Source: Hydractinia symbiolongicarpus
Lineage: Eukaryota > Cnidaria > Hydrozoa > Anthoathecata > Hydractiniidae
Reading direction: 5' to 3'
DNA: 64,000 bases
Assembly (NCBI RefSeq): GCF_029227915.1
Contig: NC_079884.1
Location: forward strand, 5,086,001 to 5,150,000
Shown here: piece by piece, positions 1 to 12,967 of the stretch
Position numbering within the stretch: position 1 is the stretch's first letter
Layout of the letters: every line of letters starts with the position of its first letter
The notes under the pieces: model-generated
What the model saw: the letters and a program-made list of their open reading frames with translations, nothing else
Told to the model about the DNA's origin: nothing
Databases searched by the model: none
Translations under genes and position numbers: made by a program

Positions 1-336
1 TCACCACTAAAACGCATTAGACTTGTAGTTTTCAAGAATGTTTTCATTTTTGATGAGACGCTGAATAAAAGCAGTTTAATCGCCGGCAAACGAAAACCCG
101 CGATTTCCCGTAAATCCCGGGCTTGGCCCGTATAGTCAAAAGTATACAAAAAAAGTACCCAGGGAGTAAACTCATTTCCCGAACCATTTTTTAAATTACT
201 TTTTCACCACTATAACGCATAAGACCTGTAGTTTTTAAAAATGTTTTCATTTTTGATGAGACGCTGAATAAAAGAAGTTTAATCAGCGGCAAACGAAAAC
301 CCGCGATTTCCCGTAAATCCCGGGCTTGGCCCGTAT
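1..336. repeat. 8-mer duplication, copy 1 (right part in window)
   Basis: By eye this stretch is identical to 1620-1955 and shares rare variants: GCATTAG, a run of seven A before GTACCC, GAACCATT, ACTATAACG and AATCAGCGG. It is cut on the left by the window edge, so the true left boundary is unknown. Confidence 0.85.
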
Positions 337-1619
337 AGTCAAAAGTATACAAAAAAAGTACCCAGGGAGTAAACTCATTTCCCGAACCATTTTTTAAATT
401 ACTTTTTCACCACTATAACGCATAAGACCTGTAGTTTTTAAAAATGTTTTCATTTTTGATGAGACGCTGAATAAAAGAAGTTTAATCAGCGGCAAACGAA
501 AACCCGCGATTTCCCGTAAATCCCGGCTTGGCCCGTATAGTCAAAAGTATACAAAGAAAGTACCCAGGGAGTAAACTCATTTCCCAAACGATTTTTTAAA
601 TTATTATTTCACCACTAAAACGCATGAGACTTGTAGTTTTCAAGAATGTTTTCATTTTTGATGGACGCTGAATAAAAGCAGTTTAATCGCCGGCAAACGA
701 AAACCTGCGATTTCCCTAAATCCCGGACTCGGCCCGTATAGTCAAAAGTATACAAAGAAAGTACCCAGGAAGTAAACACATTTCAAGAACGATTTTTTAA
801 ATTATTATTTCACCACTAAAACTCGTGAGACTTGTAGTTTTCAAGAATGTTTTCATTTTTGATGAGACGCTGAATAAAAGTGGTTTAATCGCCGGCAAAC
901 GAAAACCCGCGATTTCCCGTAAATCCCGGTCTTGGCACGTATAGTCGAATGTATACAAAGAAAGTACCCTGTGAGTAAACTCATTTCCAGAACGATTTTT
1001 TAAATTATTTTTTCACCACTAAAACGCATAAGACCTGTAGTTTTTAAAAATGTTTTCATTTTCGATGAGACTCTGAATAAAAGAAGTTTAATCGTCGGCA
1101 AACGAAAACCCGCGATTTCCCGTAAATCCCGGCTTGGCCCGTATATTCAAAAGTATACAAAGAAAGTACCCAGGAAGTAAACTCATTTCCCAAACGATTT
1201 TTTAAATTATTATTTCACCACTAAAACGCATGAGACTTGTAGTTTTCAAGAATGTTTTCATTTTTGATGAGACGCTGAATAAAAGAAGTTTAATCGCCGG
1301 CAAACGAAAACCCGCCATTTCCCGTAAATCCCGGGCTTGGCCCGTATAGTCAAAAGTATACAAAGAAAGTACCCAGGGAGTTAACTCATTTCCCGAACGA
1401 TTTTTTAAATTACTTTTTCACCACTAAAACGCATGAGACTTGTAGTTTTCAAAAATGTTTTCATTTTTGATGAGACGCTGAATAAAAGCAGTTTAATCGC
1501 CGGCAAACGAAAACCTGCGATTTCCCTAAATCCCGGACTCGGCCCGTATAGTCAAAAGTATACAAAGAAAGTACCCAGGGAGTAAACTCATTTCCCAAAC
1601 GATTTTTTAAATTATTATT

Positions 1620-1955
1620 TCACCACTAAAACGCATTAGACTTGTAGTTTTCAAGAATGTTTTCATTTTTGATGAGACGCTGAATAAAAGCAGTTTAATC
1701 GCCGGCAAACGAAAACCCGCGATTTCCCGTAAATCCCGGGCTTGGCCCGTATAGTCAAAAGTATACAAAAAAAGTACCCAGGGAGTAAACTCATTTCCCG
1801 AACCATTTTTTAAATTACTTTTTCACCACTATAACGCATAAGACCTGTAGTTTTTAAAAATGTTTTCATTTTTGATGAGACGCTGAATAAAAGAAGTTTA
1901 ATCAGCGGCAAACGAAAACCCGCGATTTCCCGTAAATACCGGCTTGGCCCGTATA
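1620..1955. repeat. 8-mer duplication, copy 2
   Basis: Matches bases 1-336 at an offset of 1619 bp. Similarity breaks where this copy reads AAATACCGGC and copy 1 reads AAATCCCGGGC, so the right half of the second monomer comes from a D-type unit here. Confidence 0.85.
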
Positions 1956-3089
1956 TTCAAAAGTATACAAAGAAAGTACCCAGGGAGTAAACTCATTTCC
2001 CGAACGATTTTTTAAATTACTTTTTCACCATTAAAACGCATGAGACTTGTAGTTTTCAAAAATGTTTTCATTTTTGATGAGACGCTGAATAAAAGAAGTT
2101 TAATCGCCGGCAAACAAAAACCTGCGATTTCCCGTAAATCCTGGACTCGGCCCGTATAGTCAAAAGTATACAAAGAAAGTACCCAGGGAGTAAACTCATT
2201 TCCCGAACGATTTTTTATATTATTTTTTTACCACTAAACGCATGAGACTTGTAGTTTTCAAAAATATTTTCATATTTGATGGGACGCTGAATAAAAGAAG
2301 TTTAATCGCCGGCAAACGAAAATCCGCAATTTCCCGTAAATCCCAGACTCGGCCCGTATAGTCAAAAGTATACAAAGAAAGTACCCTGTGAGTAAACTCA
2401 TTTCCCGAACGATTTTTTAAATTATTTCTGCACCACTAAAACGCATAAGACCTGTAGTTTTTAAAAATGTTTTCATTTTTGATGAGACGCTGAATAAAAG
2501 AAGTTTAATCGCCGGCAAACGAAAACCCGCGATTTCCCGTAAATACCGGCTTGGCCCGTATATTCAAAAGTATACAAAGAAAGTACCCAGGGAGTAAACT
2601 CATTTCCCGAACGATTTTTTAAATTACTTTTTCACCACTAAAACGCATGAGACTTGTAGTTTTTAAAAATGTTTTCATTTTCGATAAGACGCTGAATAAA
2701 AAAAGTTTAATCGCCGGCAAACGAAAACCTGCGATTTCCCGTAAATCCTGGACTCGGCCCGTATAGTCAAAAGTATACAAAGAAAGTACCCAGGGAGTAA
2801 ACTCATTTCCCAAACGATTTTTTAAATTATTATTTCACCACTAAAACGCATGAGACTTGTAGTTTTCAAGAATGTTTTCATTTTTGATGAGACGCTGAAT
2901 AAAAGCAGTTTAATCGCCGGCAAACGAAAACACGCGATTTCCCGTAAATTCCCGGCTTGGCCCGTATAGTCAAAAGTATACAAAGAAAGTACCCAGGGAG
3001 TAAACTCATTTCCCGAACGATTTTTTAAATTACTTTTTCACCACTAAAACGCATGAGACTTGTAGTTTTCAAAAATGTTTTCATTTTTG

Positions 3090-3850
3090 ATGAGACGCTG
3101 AATAAAAGCAGTTTAATCGCCGGCAAACGAAAACCTGTGATTTCCCTAAATCCCGGACTCGGCCCGTATAGTCAAAAGTATACAAAGAAAGTACCCAGGA
3201 AGTAAACACATTTCAAGAACGATTTTTTAAATTATTTTTTCACCACTAAAACGCATAAGACTTGTAGTTTTTAAAAATGTTTTCATTTTTGATGAGACGC
3301 TGAATAAAAGAAGTTTAATCGCTGGCAAACGAAAACCCGCGATTTCCCGTATATCCCGGGCTTGGCCCGTATAGTCAAAAGTATACAAAGAAAGTACCCA
3401 GGGAGTAAACTCATTTCCCGAACGATTTTTTATATTATTTTTTTACCACTAAACGCATGAGACTTGTAGTTTTCAAAAATATTTTCATATTTGATGGGAC
3501 GCTGAATAAAAGAAGTTTAATCGCCGGCAAACGAAAATCCGCAATTTCCCGTAAATCCCAGACTCGGCCCGTATAGTCAAAAGTATACAAAGAAAGTACC
3601 CTGTGAGTAAACTCATTTCCCGAACGATTTTTTAAATTATTTCTGCACCACTAAAACGCATAAGAGCTGTAGTTTTTAAAAATGTTTTCATTTTTGATGA
3701 GACGCTGAATAAAAGAAGTTTAATCGCCGGCAAACGAAAACCCGCGATTTCCCGTAAATACCGGCTTGGCCCGTATATTCAAAAGTATACAAAGAAAGTA
3801 CCCAGGGAGTAAACTCATTTCCCGAACGATTTTTTAAATTACTTTTTCAC
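3090..3850. repeat. Second 8-mer duplication, copy 1
   Basis: Pairs with 4709-5469 at offset 1619. Shared markers in order are CCCTAAATCC, AAACACATTTCAAGAACG, TCGCTGG with CGTATATCCC, the C unit with CCGCAATTT, then the D unit with CTGCACCAC. Very few differences are visible, for example AAGAGCTG here against AAGACCTG. Confidence 0.85.
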
Positions 3851-4708
3851 CACTAAAACGCATGAGACTTGTAGTTTTTAAAAATGTTTTCATTTTCGAT
3901 AAGACGCTGAATAAAAGAAGTTTAATCGCCGGCAAACGAAAACCTGCGATTTCCCGTAAATCCTGGACTCGGACCGTATAGTCAAAAGTATACAAAGAAA
4001 GTACCCAGGGAGTAAACTCATTTCCCAAACGATTTTTTAAATTATTATTTCACCACTAAAACGCATGAGACTTGTAGTTTTCAAGAATGTTTTCATTTTT
4101 GATGAGACGCTGAATAAAAGCAGTTTAATCGCCGGCAAACGAAAACCCGCGATTTCCCGTAAATACCGGCTTGGCCCGTATATTCAAAAGTATACAAAGA
4201 AAGTACCCAGGGAGTAAACTCATTTCCCGAACGATTTTTTAAATTACTTTTTCACCATTAAAACGCATGAGACTTGTAGTTTTCAAAAATGTTTTCATTT
4301 TTGATGAGACGCTGAATAAAAGAAGTTTAATCGCCGGCAAACAAAAACCTGCGATTTCCCGTAAATCCTGGACTCGGCCCGTATAGTCAAAAGTATACAA
4401 AGAAAGTAGCCAGGGAGTAAACTCATTTCCCAAACGATTTTTTAAATTATTATTTCACCACTAAAACGCATGAGACTTGTAGTTTTCAAGAATGTTTTCA
4501 TTTTTGATGAGACGCTGAATAAAAGCAGTTTAATCGCCGGCAAACGAAAACCTGCGATTTCCCTAAATCCCGGACTCGGCCCGTATAGTCAAAAGTATAC
4601 AAAGAAAGTAGCCAGGGAGTAAACTCATTTCCCAAACGATTTTTTAAATTATTATTTCACCACTAAAACGCATGAGACTTGTAGTTTTCAAGAATGTTTT
4701 CATTTTTG

Positions 4709-5469
4709 ATGAGACGCTGAATAAAAGCAGTTTAATCGCCGGCAAACGAAAACCTGCGATTTCCCTAAATCCCGGACTCGGCCCGTATAGTCAAAAGTAT
4801 ACAAAGAAAGTACCCAGGAAGTAAACACATTTCAAGAACGATTTTTTAAATTATTTTTTCACCACTAAAACGCATAAGACTTGTAGTTTTTAAAAATGTT
4901 TTCATTTTTGATGAGACGCTGAATAAAAGAAGTTTAATCGCTGGCAAACGAAAACCCGCGATTTCCCGTATATCCCGGGCTTGGCCCGTATAGTCAAAAG
5001 TATACAAAGAAAGTACCCAGGGAGTAAACTCATTTCCCGAACGATTTTTTATATTATTTTTTTACCACTAAACGCATGAGACTTGTAGTTTTCAAAAATA
5101 TTTTCATATTTGATGGGACGCTGAATAAAAGAAGTTTAATCGCCGGCAAACGAAAATCCGCAATTTCCCGTAAATCCCAGACTCGGCCCGTATAGTCAAA
5201 AGTATACAAAGAAAGTACCCTGTGAGTAAACTCATTTCCCGAACGATTTTTTAAATTATTTCTGCACCACTAAAACGCATAAGACCTGTAGTTTTTAAAA
5301 ATGTTTTCATTTTTGATGAGACGCTGAATAAAAGAAGTTTAATCGCCGGCAAACGAAAACCCGCGATTTCCCGTAAATACCGGCTTGGCCCGTATATTCA
5401 AAAGTATACAAAGAAAGTACCCAGGGAGTAAACTCATTTCCCGAACGATTTTTTAAATTACTTTTTCAC
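4709..5469. repeat. Second 8-mer duplication, copy 2
   Basis: The later copy of 3090-3850, in the same order and with the same rare variants. Its left neighbour differs (TTATTATTT leader and CAAGAATG instead of TACTTTTT and CAAAAATG), so the duplication edge lies inside the first unit. Confidence 0.85.
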
Positions 5470-5875
5470 CACTAAAACGCATGAGACTTGTAGTTTTTAA
5501 AAATGTTTTCATTTTTGATGAGACGCTGAATAAAAGAAGTTTAATCGCCGGCAAACGAAAACGTGCGATTACCCGTAAATCCTGGACTCTGCCCGTATAG
5601 TCAAAAGTATACAAAGAAAGTACCCAGGGAGTAAACTCATTTCCCAAACGATTTTTTAAATTATTATTTCACCACTAAAACGCATGAGACTTGTAGTTTT
5701 CAAGAATGTTTTCATTTTTGATGAGACGCTGAATAAAAGCAGTTTAATCGCCGGCAAACGAAAACCCGCGATTTCCCGTAAATCCCGGGCTTGGCACGTA
5801 TAGTCGAATGTATACAAAGAAAGTACCCTGTGAGTAAACTCATTTCCAGAACGATTTTTTAAATTATTTTTTTTA

Positions 5876-7725
5876 CCACTAACCGCATGAGACTTGTAGT
5901 TTTCAAAAATATTTTCATATTTGATGGGACGCTGAATAAAAGAAGTTTAATCGCCGGCAAACGAAAATCCGCGATTTCCCGTAAATCCCGGACTCGGCAC
6001 GTATAGTCAAAAGTATACAAAGAAAGTACCCTGTGAGTAAACTCATTTCCCGAACGATTTTTTAAATTATTTTTTCACCACTAAAACGCATAAGACCTGT
6101 AGTTTTTAAAAATGTTTTCATTTTTGATGAGACGCTGAATAAAAGAAGTTTAATCGCCGGCAAACGAAAACCCGCGATTTCCCGTAAATACCGGCTTGGC
6201 CCGTATATTCAAAAGTATACAAAGAAAGTACCCAGGGAGTAAACTCATTTCCCGAACAATTTTTTAAATTACTTTTTCACCACTAAAACGCATGAGACTT
6301 GTAGTTTTTAAAAATGTTTTCATTTTTGATAAGACGCTGAATAAAAGAAGTTTAATCGCCGGCAAACGAAAACCCGCGATTTCCCGTAAATCCTGGACTC
6401 GGCCCGTATAGTCAAAAGTATACAAAGAAAGTACCCAGGGAGTAAACTCATTTCCCAAACGATTTTTTAAATTATTATTTCACCACTAAAACGCATGAGA
6501 CTTGTAGTTTTCAAGAATGTTTTCATTTTTGATGAGACGCTGAATAAAAGCAGTTTAATCGCCGGCAAACGAAAACCCGCAATTTCCCGTAAATCCCGGG
6601 CTTGGCCCGTATAGTCAAAAGTATACAAAGAAAGTACCCAGGGAGTAAACTCATTTCCCGAACAATTTTTTAAATTACTTTTTCACCACTAAAACGCATG
6701 AGATTGTAGTTTTTAAAAATGTTTTCATTTTTGATGAGACGCTGAATAAAAGAAGTTTAATCGCCGGCAAACGAAAACCTGCGATTTCCCGTAAATCCTG
6801 GACTCTGCCCGTATAGTCAAAAGTATACAAAGAAAGTACCCAGGGAGTAAACTCATTTCCCAAACGATTTTTTAAATTATTATTTCACCACTAAAACGCA
6901 TGAGACTTGTAGTTTTCAAGAATGTTTTCATTTTTGATGAGACGCTGAATAAAAGCAGTTTAATCGCCGGCAAACGAAAACCCGCGATTTCCCGTAAATA
7001 ACGGCTTGGCCCGTATATTCAAAAGTATACAAAGAAAGTACCCAGGGAGTAAACTCATTTCCCGAACGATTTTTTAAATTACTTTTTCACCACTAAAACG
7101 CATGAGACTTGTAGTTTTTAAAAATGTTTTCATTTTTGATAAGACGCTGAATAAAAGAAGTTTAATCGCCGGCAAACGAAAACCCGCGATTTCCCGTAAA
7201 TCCTGGACTCGGCCCGTATAGTCAAAAGTATACAAAGAAAGTACCCAGGGAGTAAACTCATTTCCCAAACGATTTTTTAAATTATTATTTCACCACTAAA
7301 ACGCATGAGACTTGTAGTTTTCAAGAATGTTTTCATTTTTGATGAGACGCTGAATAAAAGCAGTTTAATCGCCGGTAAACGAAAACCCGCGATTTCCCGT
7401 AAATCCCGGGCTTGGCCCGTATAGTCAAAAGTATACAAAGAAAGTACCCAGGGAGTAAACTCATTTCCCGAACAATTTTTTAAATTACTTTTTCACCACT
7501 AAAACGCATGAGACTTGTAGTTTTTAAAAATGTTTTCATTTTTGATGAGACGCTGAATAAAAGAAGTTTAATCGCCGGCAAACGAAAACCTGCGATTTCC
7601 CGTAAATCCTGGACTCTGCCCGTATAGTCAAAATATACAAAGAAAGTACCCAGGGAGTAAACTCATTTCCCAAACGATTTTTTAAATTATTATTTCACCA
7701 CTAAAACGCATGAGACTTGTAGTTT
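5876..7725. repeat. 10-mer higher-order repeat, copy 1
   Basis: Order C, D, then alternating B and A. Unique markers shared with the second copy are ACTAACCGCATG, a 1-bp deletion GAGATTGTAG, AAATAACGGC, GCCGGTAAACG and a 1-bp deletion giving TCAAAATATAC. The B/A alternation makes a 405-406 bp dimer inside the 10-mer. Copy offset is 2026 bp. Confidence 0.9.
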
Positions 7726-7901
7726 TTAAAAATGTTTTCATTTTTGATGAAACGCTGAATAAAAGAAGTTTAATCGCTGGCAAACGAAAACCCGCGATTT
7801 CCCGTATATCCCGGGCTTGGCCCGTATAGTCAAAAGTACACAAAGAAAGTACCCAGGGAGTAAACTCATTTCCCGAAGGATTTTTTATATTATTTTTTTT
7901 A

Positions 7902-9751
7902 CCACTAACCGCATGAGACTTGTAGTTTTCAAAAATATTTTCATATTTGATGGGACGCTGAATAAAAGAAGTTTAATCGCCGGCAAACGAAAATCCGCGA
8001 TTTCCCGTAAATCCCGGACTCGGCACGTATAGTCAAAAGTATACAAAGAAAGTACCCTGTGAGTAAACTCATTTCCCGAACGATTTTTTAAATTATTTTT
8101 TCACCACTAAAACGCATAAGACCTGTAGTTTTTAAAAATGTTTTCATTTTTGATGAGACGCTGAATAAAAGAAGTTTAATCGCCGGCAAACGAAAACCCG
8201 CGATTTCCCGTAAATACCGGCTTGGCCCGTATATTCAAAAGTATACAAAGAAAGTACCCAGGGAGTAAACTCATTTCCCGAACGATTTTTTAAATTACTT
8301 TTTCACCACTAAAACGCATGAGACTTGTAGTTTTTAAAAATGTTTTCATTTTTGATAAGACGCTGAATAAAAGAAGTTTAATCGCCGGCAAACGAAAACC
8401 CGCGATTTCCCGTAAATCCTGGACTCGGCCCGTATAGTCAAAAGTATACAAAGAAAGTACCCAGGGAGTAAACTCATTTCCCAAACGATTTTTTAAATTA
8501 TTATTTCACCACTAAAACGCATGAGACTTGTAGTTTTCAAGAATGTTTTCATTTTTGATGAGACGCTGAATAAAAGCAGTTTAATCGCCGACAAACGAAA
8601 ACCCGCAATTTCCCGTAAATCCCGGGCTTGGCCCGTATAGTCAAATGTATACAAAGAAAGTACCCAGGGAGTAAACTCATTTCCCGAACAATTTTTTAAA
8701 TTACTTTTTCACCACTGAAACGCATGAGATTGTAGTTTTTAAAAATGTTTTCATTTTTGATGAGACGCTGAATAAAAGAAGTTTAATCGCCGGCAAACGA
8801 AAACCTGCGATTTCCCGTAAATCCTGGACTCTGCCCGTATAGTCAAAAGTATACAAAGAAAGTACCCAGGGAGTAAACTCATTTCCCAAACGATTTTTTA
8901 AATTATTATTTCACCACTAAAACGCATGAGACTTGTAGTTTTCAAGAATGTTTTCATTTTTGATGAGACGCTGAATAAAAGCAGTTTAATCGCCGGCAAA
9001 CGAAAACCCGCGATTTCCCGTAAATAACGGCTTGGCCCGTATATTCAAAAGTATACAAAGAAAGTACCCAGGGAGTAAACTCATTTCCCGAACGATTTTT
9101 TAAATTACTTTTTCACCACTAAAACGCATGAGACTTGTAGTTTTTAAAAATGTTTTCATTTTTGATAAGACGCTGAATAAAAGAAGTTTAATCGCCGGCA
9201 AACGAAAACCCGCGATTTCCCGTAAATCCTGGACTCGGCCCGTATAGTCAAAAGTATACAAAGAAAGTACCCAGGGAGTAAACTCATTTCCCAAACGATT
9301 TTTTAAATTATTATTTAACCACTAAAACGCATGAGACTTGTAGTTTTCAAGAATGTTTTCATTTTTGATGAGACGCTGAATAAAAGCAGTTTAATCGCCG
9401 GTAAACGAAAACCCGCGATTTCCCGTAAATCCCGGGCTTGGCCCGTATAGTCAAAAGTATACAAAGGAAGTACCCAGGGAGTAAACTCATTTCCCGAACA
9501 ATTTTTTAAATTACTTTTTCACCACTAAAACGCATGAGACTTGTAGTTTTTAAAAATGTTTTCATTTTTGATGAGACGCTGAATAAAAGAAGTTTAATCG
9601 CCGGCAAACGAAAACCTGCGATTTCCCGTAAATCCTGGACTCTGCCCGTATAGTCAAAATATACAAAGAAAGTACCCAGGGAGTAAACTCATTTCCCAAA
9701 CGATTTTTTAAATTATTATTTCACCACTAAAACGCATGAGACTTGTAGTTT
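7902..9751. repeat. 10-mer higher-order repeat, copy 2
   Basis: The same ten-unit order as 5876-7725, with only a handful of base differences visible (for example GCCGACAAACG, ACTGAAACG, TTATTTAACCAC, AAAGGAAGTA). The linking monomer at about 7698 is a hybrid: an A-type leader, then TTTTTAAAAATG and TCGCTGG with CGTATATCCC. Confidence 0.9.
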
Positions 9752-10734
9752 TCAAGAATGTTTTCATTTTTGATGAGACGCTGAATAAAAGCAGTTTAAT
9801 CGCCGGCAAACGAAAACCCGCGATTTCCCGTAAATCCCGGGCTTGGCACGTATAGTCGAATGTATACAAAGAAAGTACCCTGTGAGTAAACTCATTTCCA
9901 GAACGATTTTTTAAATTATTTTTTCACCACTAAAACGCATAAGACCTTTAGTTTTTAAAAATGTTTTCATTTTTGATGAGATGCTGAATAAAAGAAGTTT
10001 AATCGCCGGCAAACGAAAACCCGCGATCTCCCGTAAATCCCGGCTTGGCCCGTATATTCAAAAGTATACAAAGAAAGTACCCAGGGAGTAAACTCATTTC
10101 CCGAACGATTTTTTAAATTACTTTTTCACCACTAAAACGCATGAGACTTGTAGTTTTTAAAAATGTTTTCATTTTTGATAAGACGCTGAATAAAAGAAGT
10201 TTAATCGCCGGCAAACGAAAACCTGCGATTTCCCGTAAATCCTGGACTCGGCCCGTATAGTCAAAAGTATACATAGAAAGTACCCAGGGAGTAAACTCAT
10301 TTCCCAAACGATTTTTTAAATTATTATTTCACCACTAAAACGCATGAGACTTGTAGTTTTCAAGAATGTTTTCATTTTTGATGAGACGCTGAATAAAAGA
10401 AGTTTAATCGCCGGCAAACGAAAACCCGCGATTTCCCGTAAATCCCGGGCTTGGCCCGTATAGTCAAAAGTATACAAAGAAAGTACCCAGGGAGTAAACT
10501 CATTTCCCGAACGATTTTTTAAATTACTTTTTCACCACTAAAATGCATGAGACTTGTAGTTTTTAAAAATGTTTTCATTTTTGATAAGACGCTGAATAAA
10601 AGAAGTTTAATCGCCGGCAAACGAAAACCCGCGATTTCCCGTAAATCCTGGACTCGGCCCGTATAGTCAAAAGTATACAAACAAAGTACCCAGGGAGTAA
10701 ACTCATTTCCCAAACGATTTTTTAAATTATTATT
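9721..10734. repeat. 5-mer higher-order repeat, copy 1
   Basis: Units in order: A with GGCACG, TCGAATG and CCCTGTGAG; a D variant with ACCTTTAG, GAGATGCTG and GATCTCCCG; B with TATACATAG; A; B with AAAATGCATGAG. The next 1014 bp repeat the same order. It overlaps the right edge of the preceding 10-mer by a few bases because the A unit is shared. Confidence 0.88.
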
Positions 10735-11748
10735 TCACCACTAAAACGCATGAGACTTGTAGTTTTCAAGAATGTTTTCATTTTTGATGAGACGCTGAAT
10801 AAAAGCAGTTTAATCGCCGGCAAACGAAAACCCGCGATTTCCCGTAAATCCCGGGCTTGGCACGTATAGTCGAATGTATACAAAGAAAGTACCCTGTGAG
10901 TAAACTCATTTCCAGAACGATTTTTTAAATTATTTTTTCACCACTAAAACGCATAAGACCTTTAGTTTTTAAAAATGTTTTCATTTTTGATGAGATGCTG
11001 AATAAAAGAAGTTTAATCGCCGGCAAACGAAAACCCGCGATCTCCCGTAAATCCCGGCTTGGCCTGTATATTCAAAAGTATACAAAGAAAGTACCCAGGG
11101 AGTAAACTCATTTCCCGAACGATTTTTTAAATTACTTTTTCACCACTAAAACGCATGAGACTTGTAGTTTTTAAAAATGTTTTCATTTTTGATAAGACGC
11201 TGAATAAAAGAAGTTTAATCGCCGGCAAACGAAAACCTGCGATTTCCCGTAAATCCTGGACTCGGCCCGTATAGTCAAAAGTATACATAGAAAGTACCCA
11301 GGGAGTAAACTCATTTCCCAAACGATTTTTTAAATTATTATTTCACCACTAAAACGCATGAGACTTGTAGTTTTCAAGAATGTTTTCATTTTTGATGAGA
11401 CGCGGAATAAAAGCAGTTTAATCGCCGGCAAACGAAAACCCGCGATTTCCCGTAAATCCCGGGCTTGGCCCGTATAGTCAAAAGTATACAAAGAAAGTAC
11501 TCAGGGAGTAAACTCATTTCCCGAACGATTTTTTAAATTACTTTTTCACCACTAAAATGCATGAGACTTGTAGTTTTTAAAAATGTTTTCATTTTTGATA
11601 AGACGCTGAATAAAAGAAGTTTAATCGCCGGCAAACGAAAACCCGCGATTTCCCGTAAATCCTGGACTCGGCCCGTATAGTCAAAAGTATACAAAGAAAG
11701 TACCCAGGGAGTAAACTCATTTCCCAAACGATTTTTTAAATTATTATT
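10735..11748. repeat. 5-mer higher-order repeat, copy 2
   Basis: The tandem copy of 9721-10734 at offset 1014. Private changes include GACGCGGAAT, GGCCTGTATATTC and GTACTCAGG. The first three units appear a third time at about 12968-13575 (same ACCTTTAG, GATCTCCCG and TATACATAG markers), eleven monomers after copy 2. Confidence 0.88.
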
Positions 11749-12357
11749 TCACCACTAAAACGCATGAGTCTTGTAGTTTTCAAGAATGTTTTCATTTTTG
11801 ATGAGACGCTGAATAAAAGCAGTTTAATCGCCGGCAAACGAAAACCCGCAATTTCCCGTAAATCCCGGGCTTGGCCCGTATAGTCAAAAGTATACAAAGA
11901 AAGTACCCAGGGAGTAAACTCATTTCCCGAACAATTTTTTAAATTACTTTTTCACCACTAAAACGCATGAGACTTGTAGTTTTTAAAAATGTTTTCATTT
12001 TTGATGAGACGCTGAATAAAAGAAGTTTAATCGCCGGCAAACGAAAACCTGCGATTTCCCGTAAATCCTGGACTCTGCCCGTATAGTCAAAAGTATACAA
12101 AGAAAGTACCCAGGGAGTAAACTCATTTCCCAAACGATTTTTTAAATTATTATTTCACCACTAAAACGCATGAGACTTGTAGTTTTCAAGAATGTTTTCA
12201 TTTTTGATGAGACGCTGAATAAAAGCAGTTTAATCGCCGGCAAACGAAAACCCGCGATTTCCCGTAAATCCCGGGCTTGGCCCGTATAGTCAAAAGTATA
12301 CAAAGAAAGTACCCAGGGAGTAAACTCATTTCCCGAACAATTTTTTAAATTACTTTT

Positions 12358-12560
12358 TCACCACTAAAACGCATGAGACTTGTAGTTTTTAAAAATGTTT
12401 TCATTTTTGATGAGACGCTGAATAAAAGAAGTTTAATCGCCGGCAAACGAAAACCCGCGATTTCCCGTAAATCCCGGGCTTGGCACGTATAGTCGAATGT
12501 ATACAAAGAAAGTACCCTGTGAGTAAACTCATTTCCAGAACGATTTTTTAAATTATTTTT
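12358..12560. repeat. Hybrid B/A monomer
   Basis: The left half is B (TTACTTTTT leader, TTTTTAAAAATG, AAAAGAAG). The right half is the A haplotype with CCCGGGCTTGGCACG, TCGAATG, CCCTGTGAG and TTCCAGAACG. The switch lies between AAAAGAAG and GGCACG, in sequence common to both types. Confidence 0.75.
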
Positions 12561-12765
12561 TCACCACTAAAACGCATAAGACCTTTAGTTTTTAAAAATG
12601 TTTTCATTTTTGATGAGACGCTGAATAAAAGAAGTTTAATCGCTGGCAAACGAAAACCCGCGATTTCCCGTATATCCCGGGCTTGGCCCGTATAGTCAAA
12701 AGTATACAAAGAAAGTACCCAGGGAGTAAACTCATTTCCCGAACGATTTTTTATATTATTTTTTT

Positions 12766-12967
12766 TACCACTAAACGCATGAGACTTGTAGTTTTCAAAA
12801 ATGTTTTCATTTTTGATAAGACGCTGAATAAAAGAAGTTTAATCGCCGGCAAACGAAAACCTGCGATTTCCCGTAAATCCTGGACTCTGCCCGTATAGTC
12901 AAAAGTATACAAAGAAAGTACCCAGGGAGTAAACTCATTTCCCAAACGATTTTTTAAATTATTATTT
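12766..12967. repeat. Hybrid C/B monomer
   Basis: It begins as C (TATATT junction, long T-run, ACCACTAAACGCATG) but continues with AAAATGTTTTCATTTTTGAT and a complete B right half (CCTGCG, TCCTGGACTC, CCCAAACG). Because both the TATATT junction and the CCCAAACG end are present, open frames appear on both strands here; that is a by-product of the fusion. Confidence 0.75.

Larger units (their letters stand above)
1..2024. repeat. Region 1: mosaic with an 8-mer period
   Basis: Ten monomers, no gene. The first two (bases 1-336) recur at 1620-1955, eight monomers or 1619 bp later. The second and third monomers (from 204 and 407) are near twins sharing ACTATAACG and AATCAGCGG, a local one-monomer duplication. 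The monomer at about 609 has TGATGGACG in place of TGATGAGACG, a 2-bp deletion. Confidence 0.8.
2025..5870. repeat. Region 2: C-D-B-A cassettes
   Basis: About 19 monomers, no gene. The order C (CATATTTGATGG), D (CTGCACCAC leader, GTATATTC), B, A starts near 2230, 3445 and 5064, spacings of six and eight monomers. The filler between cassettes differs, including two nearly identical A-like units in a row at about 4457 and 4658 with CCCTAAATCCCGGACTC. GTAGCCAGG marks two neighbouring units (4381-4620). Confidence 0.8.
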
